A stretch of 64,000 nt of DNA from Serratia marcescens subsp. marcescens ATCC 13880 (GCF_017299535.1 NZ_CP071238.1:2542001-2606000); one strand, 5' to 3'; shown: positions 7,523-15,357, numbered from the stretch's first letter. Numbers and translations: made by a program. The notes: a model not told the origin generated them from the letters alone.

Positions 7523-7564
7523 GCTCTGGTACACAAAAATCATTCGTTTTTGGTTCTTTTTAAG
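7523..7564 (+). promoter_or_regulatory. Copy 2 of a MocR-region regulatory element
   Basis: Contains CTGGTACACAAAAATC, then TTCGTTTTTGGTTCTTTTT and AAG, matching 5953-5992 in reverse complement with only a few one-base differences. It lies 93 bases before the start of the epimerase-like gene, in the same orientation to its target as copy 1. Confidence 0.65.
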
Positions 7565-7656
7565 ATCTTACTCTCTTTCTATCCTGTAGGGGTCAGTCAG
7601 CATTGCCGGGTACACAACCGTGTCCGGCTGTACTCATAAGGCATCGGAGGAGAAGT

Positions 7657-8571
7657 ATGAGAATTTTAATTGCAGGCGCAACGGGGGCAATCGGGCTGCC
7701 AATGACAAGGGTGCTCTGCGCCCTTGGACATCAAGTCGCAGGCTTGACGCGTCAAGGAAAAGGTATCGCCCAACTCCATGAACTCGGCGCCGAAGCGCTG
7801 TGTGTGGATGCGATGGATTCACATGCGGTGCGCGAAGCTGTCGAAAAGTTTCAGCCTGATACGATTATCGATCAACTGACATTGCTGCCGGCTAATCCTG
7901 CCGACATTATCCGCTCGATCCCCGCGGATACGGCTTTACACAAAGTGGCCGGACATCATTTACTTGAAGCGGCGAAAGCCTGCGGCATCAGCCGTTATAT
8001 TCTTCAGTCCCGTGGCTTTTATCTTGATGCGGCGGCCGGAAAACTGGCCAGTGAAAGTGCCGCCCTGCGGATCCAGGCGCCGGGGGTGATCGGGGAAAGC
8101 TGTAACGTATTGTCTGACTATGAAAACGCCGTCAGGATGCTTCCCGGGATCGCAGGGGTGGTGCTGCGTTACGGATTCTTCTATGGCCCTGGCACCTGGT
8201 ATCGACCAGAAGGCGCCATCGCCGAACAGGCTCGCAATGGCGAAAGCGTCATTTTTGGCGAAGGTAATGCAGTCTGGTCTTTCGTGCATATTGACGATGC
8301 CATTGCCGCCACCATTGCGGCGCTGGGATCCGAACCTGGTACCTATAATATTGTCGATGATAATCCGCTTCCGGTGAATCAGTGGCTTCCTGAGTTTAAC
8401 CGTTGGGTCGGCGCGCCTGAACCTACGCGGTTGAGTGCCGCAGACGCGCTATCGCTCGCGGGTGAAGAAGGACTCTACTATCACACCGCCCTGACCGGAG
8501 CGTCCAACCAGGCCGCGAAAGAAAAACTCGGTTTTTCACCTCGCCCTCTGATCTGGCACCGCCAGTCCTGA
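7657..8571 (+). CDS. NAD-dependent epimerase/dehydratase-family protein
   Basis: 304 residues from an ATG preceded by GGAGGAGAAGT; the frame extends further upstream without a better start. The extended SDR fold begins ILIAGATGAIG at residues 3-13. Conserved blocks include ILQSRGFY in place of a typical Tyr-rich active site, RYGFFYGPGTWY, and VHIDDAI. NADP-binding by the first fold is clear. The classical YxxxK is not, so the chemistry may be reductase- or isomerase-like rather than sugar epimerisation. It follows the MocR gene by 177 bases, which hold a copy of the shared 40-base element, so I place it in the same regulon as the AhpD/cupin operon. Confidence 0.85.
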   Translation: MRILIAGATGAIGLPMTRVLCALGHQVAGLTRQGKGIAQLHELGAEALCVDAMDSHAVREAVEKFQPDTIIDQLTLLPANPADIIRSIPADTALHKVAGHHLLEAAKACGISRYILQSRGFYLDAAAGKLASESAALRIQAPGVIGESCNVLSDYENAVRMLPGIAGVVLRYGFFYGPGTWYRPEGAIAEQARNGESVIFGEGNAVWSFVHIDDAIAATIAALGSEPGTYNIVDDNPLPVNQWLPEFNRWVGAPEPTRLSAADALSLAGEEGLYYHTALTGASNQAAKEKLGFSPRPLIWHRQS

Positions 8572-8577
8572 ATACGA

Positions 8578-8602
8578 TACGGTGCGGCGCAGCCGCACCG
8601 TA
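8578..8602 (+). terminator. Hairpin after the epimerase-like gene
   Basis: TACGGTGCGGC (8578-8588) and GCCGCACCGTA (8592-8602) form a perfect 11-bp stem with a GCA loop. There is no T tract after it, so it may be a Rho-type stop, an mRNA-stabilising hairpin or a protein-binding palindrome rather than an intrinsic terminator. Confidence 0.5.
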
Positions 8603-8632
8603 CTGTGACAATATCAACAGGTATCAAAAGAA

Positions 8633-9022
8633 ATGAGCCATCGGGATAAACAGTATTTTGATTTTATGCTTGGTGATAATCGATTATTACGCGCATCTTT
8701 AATACCTCGCCATGACGGGAGCTATAGTCCGCACCTCTCGGAAATTGTCGATATCCCCCATCCGGCAGACGATATTCCGCTGACCCCGGTCCCCTGTGAA
8801 CAAGGCAGCGGCCAGTACGAGGCCTTCATGCAACTGTTAGGGGTGGTTCTGTGGAAAATTTCAAAGACAGCAACACGACTAGAGTCTGTCATCATCAGAG
8901 CGGGTGTAGATGACGATGGCGAGAAGACGCTGCTGAAGATCACCCATCATTTTGCCCCCGGGGTGATGGTAAGCCGGGGGCGCGTCGCTGACGTAGTAAG
9001 CGTACGGCGAGAACCGTATTGA
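8633..9022 (+). CDS. Hypothetical protein, unrecognised
   Basis: 129 residues, beginning MSHRDKQYFDFMLGDNRLL. I do not recognise a family. It is soluble, with no signal peptide or membrane segment. The middle (QGSGQYEAFMQLLGVVLWKI) looks helical, and the C-terminal part (GEKTLLKITHHFAPG) strand-rich. Upstream spacing to a weak Shine-Dalgarno (AAAAGAA) is acceptable. It lies 61 bases after the epimerase-like gene, separated from it by a strong hairpin, so it may be co-transcribed at reduced level. Base composition resembles that of the preceding genes, which are somewhat less GC-rich than the genes from 10 kb onward. It closes the accessory-looking block 2.6-9.0 kb. Confidence 0.6.
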   Translation: MSHRDKQYFDFMLGDNRLLRASLIPRHDGSYSPHLSEIVDIPHPADDIPLTPVPCEQGSGQYEAFMQLLGVVLWKISKTATRLESVIIRAGVDDDGEKTLLKITHHFAPGVMVSRGRVADVVSVRREPY

Positions 9023-9090
9023 CGAAGTGAGTGACATTTCAAACGGGCTAAATCGGGTGACTTTGTAATCTTGCAATAACACACTTGCAG

Positions 9091-9549
9091 TTACCCTGTC
9101 ACGTCAATCCACTCCGCTCCGGTGATGCTGGCCAGCCGTTGCGGCGCAATTCTCACGCCTGAGTTATCACTGCCGCCTGCCGGAAGCACTTCACTGTAGC
9201 TGCACAGGCTGCGATCGCAGTAAACTCTCACCGTTGCCGGTGCGGCAAAGGGGCAAACGCCGCCGGGCGGATAGCCGGTCAGCGCCTCCACCTCCTCCGC
9301 CGGCAGCATGCGTGCCTTTACGCCAAAGAATTGCTTGTACTTCTTGTTATCGATTCTGGCGGTTCCCGCCATCACCAGCAGCACCACGCCATCGTTCACG
9401 CGAAACGACAGCGTCTTGGCGATCTGCCCGCCCTCCACGCCAAAGGCTTCCGCCGCCAGCGCTACCGTCGCGGTATTCTGTGTCAGCACCGTCACCGCCG
9501 TTTCCGGCGCGTGCTCGGCCAGAAAACGCTGAACGCGTTCTATGCTCAT
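9091..9549 (-). CDS. YbaK/EbsC-family protein (Cys-tRNA(Pro) deacylase-like)
   Basis: 152 residues of a single YbaK/EbsC domain. The family features are visible: AFGVEGGQIAKTLSF near residue 45, the Lys of DNKKYKQFFG, and the GYPPGGVCPFA loop around residue 95 that lines the active site. Proteins of this fold hydrolyse misacylated tRNA (Cys-tRNAPro or Ala-tRNAPro) in trans to prolyl-tRNA synthetase. The exact tRNA preference cannot be told from sequence, and this one resembles the shorter YeaK-type stand-alone members. It is a single gene, with AGGAAGGAGC before its ATG, ending 68 bases from the hypothetical gene on the plus strand. Confidence 0.88.
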   Translation of the reverse strand: MSIERVQRFLAEHAPETAVTVLTQNTATVALAAEAFGVEGGQIAKTLSFRVNDGVVLLVMAGTARIDNKKYKQFFGVKARMLPAEEVEALTGYPPGGVCPFAAPATVRVYCDRSLCSYSEVLPAGGSDNSGVRIAPQRLASITGAEWIDVTG

Positions 9550-9621
9550 GCTCCTTCCTCCTGATATTGCTAAGCCATTGATAATGCCGCAGTGATGGTT
9601 TCGGTTTTAACATCGCATGCT

Positions 9622-9640
9622 AAAAATGAGAATCAAAATT
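9622..9640. promoter_or_regulatory. Weak Fur-box-like sequence upstream of DUF2231 gene
   Basis: AAAAATGAGAATCAAAATT matches 13 of 19 positions of the E. coli Fur consensus. It lies about 80 bases before the start at 9719. The match is much weaker than the box at 30408 and may be chance in an AT-rich promoter. Confidence 0.25.
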
Positions 9641-9718
9641 GTTCAAATCGCTGGATCTGAACAAAGCTTTAAGGGGCCAATGGCCTTTTTACCCATCATT
9701 TTTCATGGAGATGCCTGC

Positions 9719-10144
9719 ATGACCACGCAAACGACAGCAAGGCCCTCAGCGGCCGCAGTGGCCGTCTATGAATGGCTCAACCCGATACCTTATGGATTTT
9801 TCACCGCGGCGCTCATTTTCGACATCATTTATGCCTGCACTGCCAATATTCAGTGGGTTAATGGCGCCAGCTGGCTAATCGCCATCGGCCTGATTTTTGC
9901 CATCATTCCTCGCCTGATTAACCTGGTGCAAGTATGGTTCGGCAGCGCTCGGCTGCTGGGTTCGTCGGTCAAACTCCATTTCTGGCTGAACCTGTTGGCC
10001 ATCGTTCTCGCCATTATCAACGCTTTCGTGCATAGCCGGGATGCGTATGCCGTGGTGCCGCAAGGCCTGGTGCTGTCTGCGATCGTGGTCGCGCTGCTCA
10101 GCCTGGCGAATATTCTGCTGGCCCTTGGCGCCCGCGCAAAATAA
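9719..10144 (+). CDS. DUF2231-domain membrane protein
   Basis: 141 residues when started at 9719, where GGAG lies eight bases upstream; a longer frame from 9617 would add 34 residues without a signal or ribosome binding site. Four membrane segments are visible, near residues 20-40, 48-68, 85-103 and 112-135, with the family motif of a proline-rich entry (LNPIPYGFF) and a central charged turn after IIPRLINLVQVW. DUF2231 proteins are four-helix membrane proteins, some thought to pass electrons or bind haem. The next gene, a secreted sorbosone-dehydrogenase-like lipoprotein, begins 10 bases after this stop, so the two form an operon and probably work together at the membrane. Confidence 0.85.
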   Translation: MTTQTTARPSAAAVAVYEWLNPIPYGFFTAALIFDIIYACTANIQWVNGASWLIAIGLIFAIIPRLINLVQVWFGSARLLGSSVKLHFWLNLLAIVLAIINAFVHSRDAYAVVPQGLVLSAIVVALLSLANILLALGARAK

Positions 10145-10154
10145 GGAGGTTTTC

Positions 10155-11456
10155 ATGAAGCTCTCATCTCTGGCGCTCACCCTTTCCGCCGTATTGACCT
10201 TGGCCGGCTGCGATAACAGTGCCGTCATTTCGCCGGAACAACAAATGGGGCCGGATCCGGCGTTGCCGGCGGCGCAAGATTTCCTGATGCCGCCGATGCA
10301 GGTGCCAAAGGGCGTGGGCTGGCAGCAAAACCAGATGCCGAAAGTCGCCGAAGGCTTGAAAATCGACAAGGTGGCAGACGGTTTGCTGCACCCGCGTCAG
10401 TTGCTGACCCTGCCCAACGGCGATGTGTTGGTGGTGGAGGCCAACGGGCCGGGCACCGAAGCGGTCAGCACACCCAAGCAGCTGATCGCCGGGCTGGTTA
10501 AGGGTCAGTCAGGTAAAGGGGGAAAAGGCGGTAACCGCATCACCCTGTTGCGCCCCACCGCCGACGGCAGCTGGGAAAAGCATGTCTTCCTCGAGGGGCT
10601 CGATTCTCCGTTCGGCGTTCAGCTGATTGGCAACACCCTGTATGTGGCCAACACCGGCAATATCATGCAGTACGCCTATCAGCCGGGCGAAACGCGCATC
10701 AGCGATCCGGGTAAAGAGCTGGCCGATCTGCCGGACACCATCAACCATCATTGGACCAAGGCCCTGCTGGCCAGCCCGGACGGTAAAAAGCTGTATGTCG
10801 GCGTTGGATCCAACAGCAACATCACCGAAAACGGCCTGGCCGTAGAGTACCGGCGCGCCGCGGTATTGGAAGTGGACACCGCCTCCGGCGCCAGCCGCAT
10901 CTTCGCCAGCGGCCTGCGCAACCCGACCGGGCTGCAGTGGGAACCGCACAGCGGCAAGCTGTGGGCCATCGTCAACGAGCGTGACGAGATCGGCGCCGAT
11001 CTGGTGCCGGACTACCTGACCTCGGTACAGGACGGCGGCTTCTACGGCTGGCCTTACAGCTATTTCGGCCAGCACGTCGATCGTCGGGTGCAGCCGGCGC
11101 GGCCGGATCTGGTGGCGAAAGCCATCAAGCCGGACTACGCCCTCAGCTCGCACGTCGCGCCGCTGGGGCTGTTGTTCTACACCGCGAGCGCTCTGCCGGC
11201 CGACTATCGCGGCGGCGCCTTTGTCAGTGAGCACGGCAGTTGGGATCGCTCGCCGCTGAACGGCTACCGGGTCAGCTACGTGGCGTTCGAACAAGGCAAG
11301 CCGGTCGGTAAACTCAAAGCGGTGGTCACCGGCTTTGTCTCCGACGACGAGAAGGAACTCTATGGCGCACCGGTTGGATTAGCGGTCGACAAGGCCGGCG
11401 CCCTGCTGATTGCGGATGACGTGGGCAACACCGTTTGGCGCGTCAGCGCTAAATAA
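10155..11456 (+). CDS. Sorbosone dehydrogenase / PQQ-type sugar dehydrogenase-like lipoprotein
   Basis: 433 residues with AAGGAGG ahead of the ATG. It carries a lipoprotein signal: MKLSSLALTLSAVLTLAGC with the lipidated Cys at residue 19. After that comes a six-bladed propeller of the soluble glucose/sorbosone dehydrogenase class, recognisable from LLTLPNGDVLVVEANGPG, ASGLRNPTGLQWEP, YGWPYSYFGQHVD and the final GAPVGLAVDKAGALLIADD. Family members oxidise an aldose or sorbosone with PQQ at the periplasmic face; whether this one binds PQQ is uncertain. It is translationally linked to the DUF2231 gene, which could serve as membrane partner. It ends in a hairpin shared with the convergent methyltransferase gene. 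Confidence 0.88.
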   Translation: MKLSSLALTLSAVLTLAGCDNSAVISPEQQMGPDPALPAAQDFLMPPMQVPKGVGWQQNQMPKVAEGLKIDKVADGLLHPRQLLTLPNGDVLVVEANGPGTEAVSTPKQLIAGLVKGQSGKGGKGGNRITLLRPTADGSWEKHVFLEGLDSPFGVQLIGNTLYVANTGNIMQYAYQPGETRISDPGKELADLPDTINHHWTKALLASPDGKKLYVGVGSNSNITENGLAVEYRRAAVLEVDTASGASRIFASGLRNPTGLQWEPHSGKLWAIVNERDEIGADLVPDYLTSVQDGGFYGWPYSYFGQHVDRRVQPARPDLVAKAIKPDYALSSHVAPLGLLFYTASALPADYRGGAFVSEHGSWDRSPLNGYRVSYVAFEQGKPVGKLKAVVTGFVSDDEKELYGAPVGLAVDKAGALLIADDVGNTVWRVSAK

Positions 11457-11461
11457 CGTTA

Positions 11462-11489
11462 ACGTGCAGGTTCCGATGAACCTGCACGT
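11462..11489. terminator. Hairpin between convergent genes
   Basis: ACGTGCAGGTT (11462-11472) and AACCTGCACGT (11479-11489) pair perfectly across a six-base loop. It follows both the dehydrogenase-like gene and, on the other strand, the methyltransferase gene. No strong T tract is present. It overlaps the first two bases of matS. Confidence 0.55.
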
Positions 11490-11500
11490 GACATTGTCAC
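11488..11500. other. matS: matS, MatP binding site of the Ter macrodomain
   Basis: GTGACATTGTCAC fits all positions of the matS consensus GTGACRNYGTCAC. MatP bound to such sites organises the terminus macrodomain of enterobacterial chromosomes. It lies 10.2 kb from dif, in the gap between two convergent genes, and overlaps the methyltransferase stop codon. I found no second perfect site in the window by eye. Confidence 0.85.
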
Positions 11501-12105
11501 TTGATGCTTTGCGCCAACCAGACCGTTCTTCCCCCGCAGGCGGGATCTTCCACCACATGATCGACCACGCGGAAGCCGTTCTCCTGCAGCAGGCGCGTAT
11601 ACTCCTCCGGCGCCAGGCTGGCGTGAAACAGCGGCTGGCCGTCGAAATTGCCGATCGCCACGCCGTCTTCAGGGCCGCTGGTGAACATCAGTGCGGCATG
11701 CGGCTTGGCGTGCCGTCTGAACAGTAGAAACATGCGGCGCTGATCGTCGCGCGCCAGATGGAAGAAGCTGTCCCAGGCCAGCAGGCCGTCGAATCTTGTC
11801 GCCAGACTCAGCCGGCGCATGTCCATCTGCCGCCACTCCTGCTGTGGAAAACGCTGCCGGCAGCGCGCGATCATCGCCTGCGCGCCGTCGATGCCGGTGA
11901 CTCGATACCCTTGTTCGATAAAATAGGCGGCGATCGGCGCGCCATTGCCGCAGCCGAGATCCAGCAGCCGCGCGTTGGCCGGGGTAAGCTGCAAAAAGCG
12001 GTCGAGCCACGGCCGCTCAAACAGCGTGGTGGGTCTGAGGCGTTCCCAGGCGGCGGCATGTTCGTCATAAAGCGAAATAATCGTGCTCGCCAGTTCTTCC
12101 GTCAT
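11497..12105 (-). CDS. Class I SAM-dependent methyltransferase
   Basis: 202 residues from an ATG at 12105, which has GGGGA eight bases upstream; a GTG at 12123 is an alternative start. The Rossmann-type SAM fold shows motif I as LLDLGCGNGAPIAAYF at about residue 48, the acidic end of strand 2 in VTGIDGAQAMIARC, and motif IV as LLAWDSFFHL. The C-terminal part (LAPEEYTRLLQENGFRVVDHVVEDP) is the usual last beta hairpin. The acceptor substrate is unknown; small-molecule methyltransferases have this length. It is convergent with the dehydrogenase-like lipoprotein gene, and its stop codon lies inside the matS site. Confidence 0.85.
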   Translation of the reverse strand: MTEELASTIISLYDEHAAAWERLRPTTLFERPWLDRFLQLTPANARLLDLGCGNGAPIAAYFIEQGYRVTGIDGAQAMIARCRQRFPQQEWRQMDMRRLSLATRFDGLLAWDSFFHLARDDQRRMFLLFRRHAKPHAALMFTSGPEDGVAIGNFDGQPLFHASLAPEEYTRLLQENGFRVVDHVVEDPACGGRTVWLAQSIK

Positions 12106-12280
12106 TAATATTGTCCCCGTCACGTTAGTGGCGCAATAAAAATAGCCTTTGGTCAGAATTAAAGCGCTTATCCGATAATATATTCATCAACAGGCCGTTG
12201 ACCAGAAATAAAAGGTTTTAACATTTCGACATAAACCAGTACAATTCCCTCCCCTGTGTTAACCCTTTTTTAGGTTGATT

Positions 12281-12736
12281 GTGTCGTTAATTCAGCCCTC
12301 TGCATCGCGAAATCGGGCCGCCGCCTGGTTAGGGATGTTTGCCATTCTGATGTTGTTCATTGCGCCGGTGATCTCGCGATCTCTGGAGCATGTACGCGCC
12401 GGAAGTGCTGGAACGGCCGTCATGGCGGATTGCGGCATGGATATGCCGATGCATCACGGGATGCGCTCGCCGTCGTCTGAACCTGAAAAAGCCTCGCCGC
12501 CGCTGATGCAGCACGGTGGCGGCCACCACAACATGGCGATGATGATGGACGACAGCGCCTGCGGCTACTGCGTGCTGTTGCTGCACGCGCCGCTGCTGGA
12601 CGTGAGCCACGCCCCGCTGTTCTGGTCTCAGTCGCTGGCTTCGCGCCCGCCGCCGATCCGCTATCTCGTTCCCCTGTTTGCCCACGTCGTTCACACCGAA
12701 TTACAGCCGCGCGCGCCCCCCCTCTCTTTCCTCTGA
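12281..12736 (+). CDS. DUF2946-domain protein, copper-associated
   Basis: About 151 residues from a GTG at 12281 with AGGT five bases upstream; a TTG at 12275 is also possible. An N-terminal membrane anchor (AAWLGMFAILMLFIAPVIS) is followed by a Met/His-rich stretch (DCGMDMPMHHGM, then HGGGHHNMAMMMDDSACGYC) and then a second hydrophobic stretch. DUF2946 proteins are small exported or membrane proteins typically encoded directly before TonB-dependent copper receptors, and their Met, His and Cys residues suggest copper handling. The receptor gene follows 221 bases downstream. The same frame stays open for 69 codons beyond the stop with no start codon in its first part. Confidence 0.8.
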   Translation: MSLIQPSASRNRAAAWLGMFAILMLFIAPVISRSLEHVRAGSAGTAVMADCGMDMPMHHGMRSPSSEPEKASPPLMQHGGGHHNMAMMMDDSACGYCVLLLHAPLLDVSHAPLFWSQSLASRPPPIRYLVPLFAHVVHTELQPRAPPLSFL

Positions 12737-12957
12737 TTTAACAATAAGCCCATTGCCGTTCTCTGTATTGCCGTTGATCGCTTCAACCCGGCGGAATTAA
12801 TTCGCCCAACGATTAAGCACCGAGACGACATTATTAATCCGGTTATTTCCACGCTGATGGAATTAACCCCCGTATTTACCGATGGTGATTTTCGCCAGGC
12901 TGCCCCACGCCTGAATAATCCCTCGGCCAAGAACGGAAAAAGTTAGCTTAAGGAAAG

Positions 12958-15027
12958 ATGATGTTTAAACCCGTTTATAAAAAGAACGCCGCCACCCGCG
13001 CCATCACCGCCGCCATGCCGCTGTTCCTGCTGGCTGGCCACGCGGCGCAGGCGCATCAGCACCCTGCCGACACACAGGTTAATGATGGCGACGTGATCAC
13101 CGTCACCGCACCGCTCTACTCTCCGCTGACCATCGTGACGTCACCGAAAACTCCGCGTCAGCCGGTGCCGGCCAGCGATGGCTCGGACTACCTGAAAACC
13201 ATTCCCGGCTTTTCTCAGATCCGCAACGGCGGCACCAACGGCGATCCGGTGTTCCGCGGCATGTTCGGTTCGCGGTTGAAGATCCTCACCGACGGTTCGG
13301 AAATGCTGGGCGCCTGTCCATCGAGAATGGATGCGCCCACTTCTTACATCTCGCCGGAGAGTTTCGATCTGTTGACCATCACCAAAGGGCCGCAGACGGT
13401 ACTGTGGGGGCCGGGATCGTCGGCGGGCACCGTGCGTTTCGAACGTGAACGCCCACGCTTCGACAAGCCGGGCGTCAAGGGCAACGCCAGCGTGCTGACC
13501 GGCTCCAACGGCCGCTGGGACGAGAATATCGACGCCAGCCTCGGCGCCGAGCAAGGTTACTTGCGGGTGATGGCCAACAAATCTCGTTCCAACGATTATC
13601 AGGACGGCACCAATACGCGCGTGCCGTCGCGCTGGGACAAGTGGAACGGCGATCTGGCGCTCGGCTGGACGCCGGACAACGATACGCTGCTGGAAGTGAC
13701 CATGGGCCGCGGCAACGGCGAAGCGCGCTATGCCGGCCGCAGCATGGACGGTTCGCAGTTCAAGCGCGAAAGCCTGGGCATGCGGGTGGAAAAATCCAAC
13801 ATCGGCGAGGTGCTGGATAAGCTGGAAGCGCAGGTCTACTACAATTACGCCAACCACGTGATGGACAACGTCACCCTGCGCTCACCGGGCAGCGGCGGCA
13901 TGGGTGGGCACGGTGGCCATGGCGGTATGGGCATGGGCGGCCACGGCGGGCACATGATGTCTTCCGGCATGACGATGCAGCTCGATCGCCGCACCGTCGG
14001 CGGCCGCGTGATGGGCACCTGGCAGTGGCAGGACGTGAAGCTGGAAAGCGGCCTGGACACGCAGACCAATACCCACCGCAGCATGAGCCGCGGCAGCTGG
14101 GAAAAAGATGCCCAGTTCAACAGCTACGGCGCCTTCAGTGAGCTGACCTGGTCCACCAGCGAGCAGGATAAACTGATCGGCGGCGCGCGTCTCGATCGCA
14201 CCCTGGTGGAGAACTTCCGCAACGGCGGCGACGCGGAGCGTTCCGACACCCTGCCGAGCGGTTTTATGCGCCTGGAGCACACGCTGGCCGAGCTGCCGCT
14301 GATGCTGTACGCCGGCGTCGGTTATACTGAGCGTTTCCCGGATTACTGGGAGCTATTCTCGCCGAAGCTCGGCCCGAATGGCAGCAAGGATCCGTTCTCC
14401 GGCGTCAAGAGCGAGAAAACTACGCAGCTCGACATCGGCGCACAATACAACGGCAAGCGCTTCAACGGCTGGGTCTCCGCTTATGTGGGCCGCGTCGATG
14501 ATTTCATCCTGTTCAAATACGATCCGCACAATGCGCGTCTCAGCCAGGCCGATAACGTCAACGCCAACATCATGGGCGGCGAAATGGGCATGGGTTATCA
14601 GTTGAGCGAGCACTGGAAAACCGACGCCAGCCTGGCCTACTCCTGGGGCAAAAATACCAGCGACGGCCGCCCGCTGCCGCAGATCCCGCCGCTGGAGGCG
14701 CGTCTGGGGCTGACCTACGAGTACGGCGACTGGAGCGGCACCGGGCTGTGGCGTTTGGTCAGCAGCCAAAACCGCGTGGCGATCAACGAAGGCAACGTGG
14801 TGGGCAAAGACTTTGCCGAAAGCGCCGGCTTCGGCGTGCTCTCCGCGAACGCCGCCTACAAGGTGAATAAAAACGTCAAGCTGAGCGCCGGTCTGGATAA
14901 CATCCTGAACAAGACCTACAGCGAGCACCTCAACCTGGCGGGCAACAGCGCCTTCGGCTATTCGGCCAACAGCGCGGTGAATGAACCGGGCCGCACCCTG
15001 TGGGCCAAGGTTAACGTCACCTTCTAA
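12958..15027 (+). CDS. TonB-dependent copper receptor, OprC/NosA type
   Basis: 689 residues, with AAGGAAAG before the paired ATGs. A signal peptide runs to about residue 32 (AGHAAQA), then a TonB-box-like DVITVTAP, a plug domain of about 120 residues and a 22-strand barrel ending in a terminal Phe. The OprC copper-ligand motif CxxxM is present as C120-P-S-R-M124. An extracellular loop at about residues 312-340 is very rich in Gly, His and Met (GGHGGHGGMGMGGHGGH), with MxH elements fitting the second half of the binding site. The protein should import copper across the outer membrane using TonB energy. It is preceded by a DUF2946 gene and followed by a GC-rich hairpin. Confidence 0.93.
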   Translation: MMFKPVYKKNAATRAITAAMPLFLLAGHAAQAHQHPADTQVNDGDVITVTAPLYSPLTIVTSPKTPRQPVPASDGSDYLKTIPGFSQIRNGGTNGDPVFRGMFGSRLKILTDGSEMLGACPSRMDAPTSYISPESFDLLTITKGPQTVLWGPGSSAGTVRFERERPRFDKPGVKGNASVLTGSNGRWDENIDASLGAEQGYLRVMANKSRSNDYQDGTNTRVPSRWDKWNGDLALGWTPDNDTLLEVTMGRGNGEARYAGRSMDGSQFKRESLGMRVEKSNIGEVLDKLEAQVYYNYANHVMDNVTLRSPGSGGMGGHGGHGGMGMGGHGGHMMSSGMTMQLDRRTVGGRVMGTWQWQDVKLESGLDTQTNTHRSMSRGSWEKDAQFNSYGAFSELTWSTSEQDKLIGGARLDRTLVENFRNGGDAERSDTLPSGFMRLEHTLAELPLMLYAGVGYTERFPDYWELFSPKLGPNGSKDPFSGVKSEKTTQLDIGAQYNGKRFNGWVSAYVGRVDDFILFKYDPHNARLSQADNVNANIMGGEMGMGYQLSEHWKTDASLAYSWGKNTSDGRPLPQIPPLEARLGLTYEYGDWSGTGLWRLVSSQNRVAINEGNVVGKDFAESAGFGVLSANAAYKVNKNVKLSAGLDNILNKTYSEHLNLAGNSAFGYSANSAVNEPGRTLWAKVNVTF

Positions 15028-15034
15028 ACCGTTC

Positions 15035-15062
15035 ACCGGGCGATGGGCAACCGTCGCCCGGT
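15035..15062 (+). terminator. Hairpin after copper receptor gene
   Basis: ACCGGGCGA (15035-15043) and TCGCCCGGT (15054-15062) pair perfectly, 8 bases after the stop. No clear T tract follows, so termination efficiency is uncertain. Confidence 0.5.
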
Positions 15063-15168
15063 CATGCGATATGCGATCCGGTTCTTAGGATATGAGTTTT
15101 AAGTTTTTCCCATTCGGTTAGGCGGCGATTACTATCGTCCTCAGGTTAATCATGGCCCCGGAGGGAAT

Positions 15169-15330
15169 ATGCAAAAGATCACTCGTTTTCTGGCCCTGCT
15201 CGGCGAGCTGATGATCGAAAAAGCCGAAGACGCCGCGCCACAGGCAGCCCAGCCTGACGATCGCGACGACGCGTTGCCACCGCGCCTCGAACGCGGCGTT
15301 CCGCTGGCTGACCGCTTCCTGTTCATGTAA
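15169..15330 (+). CDS. Small protein, 53 residues, unrecognised
   Basis: An ATG with a strong Shine-Dalgarno (GGAGGG, 3 bases upstream) opens a 53-codon frame to TAA at 15328-15330. It begins MQKITRFLALLGELMIEKAE, an amphipathic helix, followed by an acidic Pro/Asp-rich linker and ends PLADRFLFM. Codon use looks like that of neighbouring genes. It stands alone between the copper receptor and a LysR gene. I do not recognise it. The good ribosome binding site and the coding-like composition make translation likely. Confidence 0.55.
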   Translation: MQKITRFLALLGELMIEKAEDAAPQAAQPDDRDDALPPRLERGVPLADRFLFM

Positions 15331-15357
15331 TTTCCCGCGCTGTTTACATTAGCACGC

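Noticed and set aside
9092..9104. Second matS-like site, GTTACCCTGTCAC
   Set aside because: Two mismatches to GTGACRNYGTCAC, one in a fixed arm position.
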